A stretch of 6,013 nt of DNA, taken from the NCBI GenBank assembly GCA_026988445.1, contig JALSLF010000615.1, positions 1-6,013 of the forward strand. The letters run 5' to 3'. The notes under the pieces were generated by a model, which saw only the letters and a list, made by a program, of their open reading frames with translations, ran no database searches and was not told the DNA's origin. Positions 1-4,933 of the stretch are shown here, one piece after another (position 1 is the first letter of the stretch; the number at the start of each line of letters is the position of its first letter). This stretch comes from Bacteroidales bacterium. GTDB lineage: Bacteria > Bacteroidota > Bacteroidia > Bacteroidales > NBLH01. The position numbers and the translations under genes were made by a program.

Positions 1-2
1 TG

Positions 3-134
3 CAGGACCACTTAGAAATAAACGATAAAAAACTTGCCTTGATGCTTATTTATGTTGCGAATGATATAAAATCTTATCATAATATAGAAAAGTCCTTAAA
101 TCAAATGTTTTTGATGCTTATGAAAGAGCTTTGA
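3..134 (+). CDS. rnpA: C-terminal fragment of probable RNase P protein component (partial, 5' end outside window)
   Basis: An open frame enters from the left edge and runs 43 codons to a TGA at 132-134. The residues have the look of a real protein end: a hydrophobic strand, LALMLIYVAN, then a charged amphipathic helix ending NQMFLMLMKEL. This strand-then-helix ending, with a polar 'DIKSYHNIEKSLNQ' segment between, resembles my memory of the C-terminus of Bacteroidota RnpA (typically '..LALLFIYxGKE..x..IExK(I/M)..LL..'). RnpA is the protein subunit that helps the RNase P ribozyme trim the 5' leader of precursor tRNAs. The conserved RNR-type motif of RnpA lies upstream of what is visible, so the call rests only on the tail. 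The gene converges on the S41 protease, with 280 bases between the two stop codons. The reading frame is well supported; the family assignment is moderate. Confidence 0.5.
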   Translation, partial: QDHLEINDKKLALMLIYVANDIKSYHNIEKSLNQMFLMLMKEL

Positions 135-173
135 TAGTTAGATATTAAACTGTCGCGGATGTTTAAAATTTGT

Positions 174-250
174 TTGGTCTTTGGTGAATTGTTTCTGGTA
201 ACTGGTGGCTGGTAACTGGTAGCTAGTTTCTGGTATCTTGTAGGTAATTG
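174..250. repeat. Degenerate heptanucleotide tandem repeat (consensus CTGGTAR)
   Basis: From 174 the sequence can be cut into successive 7-base units: TTGGTCT, TTGGTGA, ATTGTTT, CTGGTAA, CTGGTGG, CTGGTAA, CTGGTAG, CTAGTTT, CTGGTAT, CTTGTAG, GTAATTG. The core units at 195-222 are nearly exact, and the flanking ones decay gradually. It lies in the intergenic space after the plus-strand partial gene. It contains no open frame that looks like protein. A related two-unit piece (TTGGTAA TTGGTGT) occurs at 2409-2422 in the other large intergenic region. This suggests a dispersed, slipping short-repeat family rather than a functional gene part. Short heptamer arrays are known from intergenic regions of some bacteria; membership of a named family is not claimed. 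Confidence 0.7.
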
Positions 251-357
251 CACTTAAAAAAACATCTGTGTTCACGTGTCCGACTACTGGCGGATCTATG
301 GCTAAAGTCTTTTGCCATAGGCTAGCTTAGTGCCCTTAGTGGTAAAAAGTACCAAAG
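251..357. other. Intergenic stretch with a short perfect hairpin, possible decayed dispersed repeat
   Basis: There is no credible gene here. CTATGGC at 296-302 pairs exactly with GCCATAG at 314-320 around an 11-base loop. A shorter dyad, TCCG...CGGA, lies just before it (around 279-294). The phrases 'CTGTGTTCACGTGTCC', the GGCTAAA...TTTGCCA hairpin and 'CTTAGTGCCCTTAGTGG' resemble, from memory, a degenerate intergenic repeat scattered through many Bacteroidota genomes. This could only be confirmed by searching the rest of the genome. The hairpin has no T-run after it, so it is not a standard terminator. Confidence 0.4.
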
Positions 358-358
358 A

Positions 359-388
359 AAAAACCTTGCCGATTTGGACAAGGTTTTT
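359..388. terminator. Intrinsic terminator, probably bidirectional, between convergent genes
   Basis: AAAAACCTTG at 359-368 pairs perfectly with CAAGGTTTTT at 379-388 around a 10-base loop. Read on the minus strand it follows the S41 protease stop codon by 26 bases and ends in a run of T, as expected for that gene's terminator. Read on the plus strand it likewise ends in TTTTTATTT and could stop transcription from the partial gene at the left edge, although that stop codon is about 225 bases away. The GC core (CCTTG/CAAGG) is short, so strength is uncertain. Confidence 0.85.
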
Positions 389-414
389 ATTTACTGAAAA
401 TGAATTAGGGGATT

Positions 415-2079
415 CTATTTATTCAGTATTTTATTGTATTTTCCGTTTTCTTTAAAAACTTTTAAAGCTAATTTAACATCACTACTGTGTTTTGAATCGT
501 ATTCGTACAAACCGGAACGAAAATAATAGCGCTTAATAATTTCATAAGCCAAAATACGTTTAATATCCTCTTTAAAATATTCTAAGTCGTCATGAACATC
601 ATGTTTTAATTCTTCTTGCAGTTTATTAATTTCATTGGAAATTTTATCATAGTATTTTTCCGATTTTGCCGTTTTAATTAATTGTTGTAAACTTTTATCC
701 GTATTGCTTTGATATTTTATATTTCTACTGCTTACAAAATTTATAAATTTATTATATTCTGTTTCACTGATTTTAAAATTATCAATTGACTCAATGCTGT
801 CATGTTCAAAATAGTAGCGATTGGCATAATCGAAAATTACAAAATTTTTTGTAAGAAATTGTGCCAAGGGATTCATGTACTCCTGTTTATTTACTACATC
901 GGGTAAAATACCGCCGCCATCATAAACCGTTCTCCCGTTTTTAGTTTTAAACTCACTGATTAAAGAATCCGGTACATGCCCTACGCTTCCATCCGGATTT
1001 CGATGCGAATAATCTAATGCTTGAATGCATCTTCCGCTTGGAATATAATATTTAGCTGTTGTAATTTTAAGTTTTGTGTTATAAGATAAATCGCGCGTAG
1101 TTTGTACCAGTCCTTTACCAAAAGAGCGTTCGCCTAGGATTACCGCCCTGTCTAAATCTTGTAAAGCACCCGAAACAATTTCCGAAGCAGATGCCGAATT
1201 TCGATTTATTAAGACAATAATGGGAATATCTTTATCTACCGGTGCTTTTTTAGTACTCAGGGATTGATTCCAACGGGTCATTTTTCCCTTCATACTAACT
1301 ACGGGAGTTCCTTTTTCTACAAACAAACTGACAATATCTACTGCCTCATTTAATAATCCTCCCGGATTTCCGCGTAAATCGAAAATTAAATAGTTTGCAT
1401 TTTGTTCTTTTAATGATATTAAAGCGTGTTTTACTTCCTCATAAGCCATTTGTGTAAAATCGGTCAGTTTTATATAGCCGGTTTCCGAATTTATCATTCC
1501 GTAATAAGGTACATTTTTCACCCGAATTTGTTGTCTTTTTATACTGATATCCTTGAGTTCTTTTGTGTAAGGGCGATAAATTTTAACATGTACCTCGGTA
1601 TTTGGAACGCCTTTCAATAAATCGCTGATACTTGATGTGTTTGCACTATTTACGGGAACACCTTCAACACTTTTAATAATATCCCCGGGGCGGATACCTG
1701 CATTATAAGCCGGATAATTTTGATATACCTCTTCAATAATTATTCCTGCGGTATCTTTACGGATTAAAGCACCAACTCCACCGTATTTTCCGGTGGTCAT
1801 AAATTTAAAATCTTCGATTTTAGATTCGGGATAATACACCGTATAGGGGTCTAAGGAAGCCAGCATTTTATCAATCGATGTTTTTATAATTTTATCCGAA
1901 TGAATTTCATCTACGTAATATAAGCGTAATTCGCGAATAAGTGTTTGATAGATGTCTAAATTCTTGGCTAATTCAAAATCATCATTATCATCAAAACTTA
2001 TAAAAACAAAAGAAAAGAGTAAAATTGTGCCTATAAAAATGTAGGAACGAAAATCGGAAAATAATTTAAACTTTTTCAT
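415..2079 (-). CDS. S41 family carboxy-terminal processing peptidase (CtpA/Prc-like), membrane anchored
   Basis: A complete 554-residue serine protease that would cleave proteins near their C-termini in the periplasm. Residues about 11-29 form one hydrophobic segment after a basic start, serving as a signal peptide or signal anchor. Residues about 40-90 are the helical region with 'LDPYTVYY', typical of the family. A PDZ domain covers about 95-182 (YGGVGALI, then AGIRPGDII at 127-135). The protease domain runs from about 190 to 400, with 'DLRGNPGG' at 234-241. The nucleophile is S297 in SASASE. The general base is K322 in SFGKG, 25 residues later as in E. coli Prc (S430/K455). Q326 fills the usual third catalytic position. 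Residues 400-554 are a helical, lysine-rich C-terminal extension. The ATG follows an A/T-rich leader with no Shine-Dalgarno sequence. It is separated by 448 bases from the upstream operon and has its own terminator, so it is probably transcribed alone. Nothing is missing; the physiological substrate is not deducible. Confidence 0.95.
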   Translation of the reverse strand: MKKFKLFSDFRSYIFIGTILLFSFVFISFDDNDDFELAKNLDIYQTLIRELRLYYVDEIHSDKIIKTSIDKMLASLDPYTVYYPESKIEDFKFMTTGKYGGVGALIRKDTAGIIIEEVYQNYPAYNAGIRPGDIIKSVEGVPVNSANTSSISDLLKGVPNTEVHVKIYRPYTKELKDISIKRQQIRVKNVPYYGMINSETGYIKLTDFTQMAYEEVKHALISLKEQNANYLIFDLRGNPGGLLNEAVDIVSLFVEKGTPVVSMKGKMTRWNQSLSTKKAPVDKDIPIIVLINRNSASASEIVSGALQDLDRAVILGERSFGKGLVQTTRDLSYNTKLKITTAKYYIPSGRCIQALDYSHRNPDGSVGHVPDSLISEFKTKNGRTVYDGGGILPDVVNKQEYMNPLAQFLTKNFVIFDYANRYYFEHDSIESIDNFKISETEYNKFINFVSSRNIKYQSNTDKSLQQLIKTAKSEKYYDKISNEINKLQEELKHDVHDDLEYFKEDIKRILAYEIIKRYYFRSGLYEYDSKHSSDVKLALKVFKENGKYNKILNK

Positions 2080-2173
2080 TATATAAAACAGCTTATAAAT
2101 TTATGTATCAATTATATTATGATTGTGTAAACTACAATAAAACCAGAATCTTTAATTGCATATAATAAATTTT

Positions 2174-2192
2174 TGTGTACATAATGTATACA
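2174..2192. promoter_or_regulatory. 19-bp near-palindrome, candidate operator upstream of the S41 gene
   Basis: TGTGTACATAATGTATACA equals its own reverse complement except for one symmetric pair of positions (4 and 16) and the central base. It overlaps the edge of the possible -7 element and would cover the transcription start, a normal place for a repressor site. No regulator gene is visible in the window, and the dyad could be a chance product of alternating T/A/G/C sequence. Confidence 0.3.
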
Positions 2193-2198
2193 AATATA
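2191..2198 (-). promoter_or_regulatory. Possible Bacteroidota -7 promoter element for the S41 protease gene
   Basis: Read on the minus strand this is TATATTTG, an exact match to the TAnnTTTG -7 consensus described for Bacteroidota housekeeping promoters. It would give a 5' untranslated region of roughly 105 bases before the protease ATG. No TTG was found at the expected -33 spacing; the nearest is about 30 bases upstream. In such AT-rich DNA an 8-base match with four fixed T/G positions may be chance. Confidence 0.25.
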
Positions 2199-2511
2199 TA
2201 GCTATTAGCCTGTAATATTGTATTTTACAATGAGTAAATGTAACAAATACCATGCAAAAAACATAAAGTTTAATAAACTTTTTTCAAAACGAATGTTACC
2301 CCATGAGTATAAATAGCAAATATTCGCATAGAAAAATGTAAGGTACACGTAACAAAAGTGCCTCTTTATAGCTATTTAAATAAGTCCTGTTACAGGCGGA
2401 TGGATTTATTGGTAATTGGTGTTTTTCTATATTAGTTATGGGCGTATTTATCTTGTAACATATAAACCGATTGTTATGTGTGTTCTAAATCTGTATCTAA
2501 AAGTTATATTT

Positions 2512-2523
2512 GTTTACGTAAAC
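2512..2523. promoter_or_regulatory. Perfect 12-bp palindrome just after the cassette's last stop codon
   Basis: GTTTACGTAAAC is identical on both strands and starts four bases after the stop codon of the four-helix membrane protein gene. It has no loop, and only AT-rich sequence follows. It is therefore a poor terminator and more like a protein-binding dyad or a weak RNA-end hairpin. Function is unknown. Confidence 0.3.
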
Positions 2524-2527
2524 CGTT

Positions 2528-3481
2528 TTAAATTTCATTATTCAGAATAAATTCCGCAGCAGCTAAACCGGTAGTAAAAATTTTATTCACTCTTTTTGGA
2601 GTTGTATAGTATCCGCTTGTTTTAGTAGTATGTTGCCTGATGATGATAATATCCAAATTATTTTCTTTACTTTTTTCTTTGATTAACGGCTTTGAAACTT
2701 CTAATTGATTAAAATATTTATCGGTCATTTTCATTTGTTCTTTTGCTACCATTACCATATAAAAATACGGATAAAATTTTCCTTGAATTGAATTTGCAGC
2801 AATTTGAGCATACAAACCTAAAAAATTATCTGTTTGATTTTCAAAATCTATTTTCATTTTTACATCGCTAGGCAGTTTATCGTCTTTTCCTTTAACAAAA
2901 ATCATAAAACTTACTTTTTTATTTTGTAAGTCTGTATCATATTCTTTAAGTACTTTCTTATAAATTAAAATTTTGCGTACTAAATATGGTGTATCGGTGA
3001 ACTGGTTTAAGCCTGTAAACCAATGCGGTAAAAACAAAATGGCAGTATTAAAAACCATCATTTTTAAATAGTAATTATTTTGGTCAAATGCAATGCTTAT
3101 GAGCACAACAAGTACAAAAACTAATACTATAAACAAAAAAGCACCTTTACTGCTTATATCAAGAAAACTGCTTTTCAGTTTGTTTACTTTTTTGTTCATT
3201 TCAACAATTTGGTCTAAATGTTCTTTATCAGTTTTTACCCATTCTCCCGTAGCCGAATACCTGCCTAATTTTATACGGTTATCGTAACCTTTTACCAGTG
3301 TAAGCATATTGCCGCCCAATACAAAAAGTAAGCCGAGATACAGGCTGCCATAGTATTGAATAATTAGCCCAACTACAATTAGGAAAAAACTTATCATCAT
3401 ACGTAATTTATACGGTAATGATTTCCAAACATGAAATACAATAATGCTGTTATTTTCTTTTGATAATGAAACAGAACCCAT
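2528..3481 (-). CDS. Uncharacterised four-helix membrane protein, third gene of the radical SAM cassette
   Basis: I do not recognise this 317-residue protein. It has two pairs of hydrophobic segments, at about 28-43 and 46-63, then about 113-132 and 139-156. Between the pairs lies a charged, helical stretch (about 80-110, lysine-rich) that could form a short coiled coil. After the last segment comes a soluble domain of about 160 residues (165-317) with alternating strands and helices, for example KKVSFMIFVKG and NNLDIIIIRQH, and a hydrophobic end, TTGLAAAEFILNNEI. There is no cleavable signal peptide and no catalytic motif that I can name. The ATG follows an A-rich leader and lies 36 bases after the stop codon of the radical SAM gene, so the two are almost certainly co-transcribed. 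By position it may hold or present the modified protein at the membrane, or serve in export or assembly. That role is inferred from position alone. Confidence 0.88.
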   Translation of the reverse strand: MGSVSLSKENNSIIVFHVWKSLPYKLRMMISFFLIVVGLIIQYYGSLYLGLLFVLGGNMLTLVKGYDNRIKLGRYSATGEWVKTDKEHLDQIVEMNKKVNKLKSSFLDISSKGAFLFIVLVFVLVVLISIAFDQNNYYLKMMVFNTAILFLPHWFTGLNQFTDTPYLVRKILIYKKVLKEYDTDLQNKKVSFMIFVKGKDDKLPSDVKMKIDFENQTDNFLGLYAQIAANSIQGKFYPYFYMVMVAKEQMKMTDKYFNQLEVSKPLIKEKSKENNLDIIIIRQHTTKTSGYYTTPKRVNKIFTTGLAAAEFILNNEI

Positions 3482-3517
3482 TTTTATTTTTTTTAATGTT
3501 AATTTTATTGGATATAA

Positions 3518-4864
3518 TTATGCTCGAATAGCTTTTTTACGATGAATTTTTTCCAACTCTTCATATCCCATATTTCGCCAATAAAGCGGACACGCACCGT
3601 TGCAAACTGCTAGATGATCGCAGGATTGGCAGATTGGATGGGCATACTCTTTATTTCGTAAATATTTGGCTTTATCGGCATTCCAAATTGTACTAAAGCT
3701 TTGCTTTTGTAAATTACCTACCGGCTCATCATAAGATGAACATGGCAGTACATCACCGTTTGCTCCTACCGAAATTAGTCCGTCGCAAGCGGCACAACCT
3801 TTATTGCCCAATTCATTGGTTATGGTATTAAACATGCACATAGGTATAGGCGAATACCACATAAATTCTACATCGTATTTTTTACTGTTGTGCTGAATTT
3901 TTGTTATGATATTACCGACTTCGCTGTATTTAATTATTAAGCCTTCGTTAAATACGCTGCTGCCTGTCGGTATCATTAAATTCATGCTAAAACGTTCATT
4001 TCCCAATACATTTTTTACAAATTCGGGAAATAAAACACTTTCTTTGGCATTTATTTGATTTAAAGTTGTGTTTGTGTGAACATAAATATTTTGCTTTTTA
4101 AAAAGCTCTACTGCTTTCACACTTTTTTTGTAAGCACCTTTATGTGCCACCAATATATCATGTGTTTCTTCCGTAACTCCTTCAATACTTACCTGTACCG
4201 AATCTAATCCGGCATTTTTTAAATCTTTAGCATATTGTGCGTTAATTAATGTCCCGTTGGTAATTAAATTTACGCGCATACCTAATTTTTTTGCATATTC
4301 TGTACAAGCCATCAATACATCTTTTCGCAAAGTAGGTTCGCCACCCGTAAAGCTGATGGATGGAACTCGTGCTTCTTTATAAATGGTATCGATAATATCT
4401 TTAAACTGTTCTATACTAAGCTCATCATTACTCCCGGTTGGGTTCACGGTACAATTACATCCTGCATAACAAAATCTGCAAGTAAGGTTGCATTTATAAG
4501 TAAGTGCCAATTCGGATAAAACCGGTAATTTACTGAAATTTAAAGAAAATGTTTCTTTTTTTACTGCGGGATTTAATGAATATTCGTCTAATTTGTTTTC
4601 AAGATATTTTTTAACCGCAAATACAAAATTTTCAATTTCTTCGGCTTTATCCGTGCCTGTTTTTTCAAGCAGTTCTGCGGTTGTGCCGCCATCAAGTAAA
4701 AATTTCATTATTTTTGCAGCTGTTGCGTTTATTTGAGTTGCCTGATTGGGTTGCTTAATTAAAATATTATCTTCCAATCGCACAAATACATACGGACGAA
4801 TATTTTTTATAAACTCATCTACCCAATCGATGCCTTTTATTTTCTTTTTTTTAAATTGAAACAT
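3518..4864 (-). CDS. Radical SAM/SPASM peptide-modifying enzyme with N-terminal PqqD-like (RRE) domain
   Basis: A complete 448-residue enzyme that should cleave S-adenosylmethionine to a 5'-deoxyadenosyl radical and use it to modify a peptide, in the cytoplasm. Residues about 22-92 match the PqqD-like recognition fold ('RPYVFVRLEDNILI', then 'INATAAKIMKFLLDGG'), which in this enzyme class binds the precursor. The radical SAM core begins with C125-x3-C129-x2-C132, ligands of the SAM-binding [4Fe-4S] cluster. GGEPTLR at 174-180 binds SAM, and ITNGT at 201-205 and VQVSIEG at 223-229 are core strands. The C-terminal SPASM region shows C360-x9-G-x4-C375, then C412-x2-C415-x5-C421-x3-C425. Extra cysteines sit at 343 and 357, and at 136 and 138. 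The last Cys of the classical seven-Cys SPASM pattern is not seen in the final 23 residues. The gene starts 69 bases after the Cys/His-tail protein and ends 36 bases before the membrane protein. From memory it resembles TIGR04463 ('rSAM vs C-rich'); this is unverified. Confidence 0.93.
   Translation of the reverse strand: MFQFKKKKIKGIDWVDEFIKNIRPYVFVRLEDNILIKQPNQATQINATAAKIMKFLLDGGTTAELLEKTGTDKAEEIENFVFAVKKYLENKLDEYSLNPAVKKETFSLNFSKLPVLSELALTYKCNLTCRFCYAGCNCTVNPTGSNDELSIEQFKDIIDTIYKEARVPSISFTGGEPTLRKDVLMACTEYAKKLGMRVNLITNGTLINAQYAKDLKNAGLDSVQVSIEGVTEETHDILVAHKGAYKKSVKAVELFKKQNIYVHTNTTLNQINAKESVLFPEFVKNVLGNERFSMNLMIPTGSSVFNEGLIIKYSEVGNIITKIQHNSKKYDVEFMWYSPIPMCMFNTITNELGNKGCAACDGLISVGANGDVLPCSSYDEPVGNLQKQSFSTIWNADKAKYLRNKEYAHPICQSCDHLAVCNGACPLYWRNMGYEELEKIHRKKAIRA
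4589..4801 (-). other. PqqD-like RiPP recognition element within the radical SAM protein
   Basis: Codons about 22-92 of the radical SAM gene. The visible pattern is a basic/aromatic strand (RPYVFVRLED), a short strand (NILIKQPN), the near-invariant 'lN.ta..i...ldG' stretch (INATAAKIMKFLLDGG), and two amphipathic helices (TTAELLEKTG, EEIENFVFAVKKYL). This order matches PqqD and the N-terminal domains of many peptide-maturing radical SAM enzymes, where it holds the leader part of the substrate. Its presence is the strongest sequence argument that the enzyme acts on a ribosomally made protein rather than a small metabolite. Confidence 0.75.
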
Positions 4865-4933
4865 TTTCTTTTTTTAAATTTATATTTTGTCTTTGTAGCT
4901 TTGCATTTTGTGCCCGGAAATTGAAATGCTTCT

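Larger units (their letters stand above)
2080..2527. other. 448-base intergenic region with several short dyads, no gene seen
   Basis: Very AT-rich and apparently non-coding. It lies between the end of the three-gene cassette and the start of the S41 protease, both on the minus strand, so it should contain the protease promoter and any terminator for the cassette. Dyads visible are: TGTGTACATAATGTATACA at 2174-2192; AAAGTTTA-A-TAAACTTT at 2265-2281; CCTGT-T-ACAGG at 2386-2396; and GTTTACGTAAAC at 2512-2523. A ten-base direct repeat, TATAGCTATT, occurs at 2197-2206 and again at 2367-2376. A two-unit relative of the left-hand heptamer repeat lies at 2409-2422. No convincing intrinsic terminator with a strong stem was found here. 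Confidence 0.7.

Noticed and set aside
1426..1620. Plus-strand open frame opposite the S41 protease; similar ones at 3093-3287 and 5633-5875.
   Set aside because: They lie wholly inside well-supported minus-strand genes, are short and Phe/Ile-rich as expected of complement-strand reads, and show no independent gene signal.
415..2079. The S41 protease as the maturation protease of the radical SAM system.
   Set aside because: It is 448 bases away, has its own terminator, lies next to a probable housekeeping gene and is a common chromosomal gene in the phylum. No cleavage site or leader in the tail protein points to it.
2265..2281. AAAGTTTA-A-TAAACTTT as a terminator of the cassette.
   Set aside because: The stem is all A/T apart from one G-C pair in each arm, and the T-run follows on the plus strand, the wrong direction for the cassette's last gene.
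4903..4929. Hairpin GCATTT/AAATGC between the tail gene and the radical SAM gene as an attenuator.
   Set aside because: The stem has only six base pairs with a 15-base loop and no T-run in the right place; it is weak and expected by chance in such sequence.
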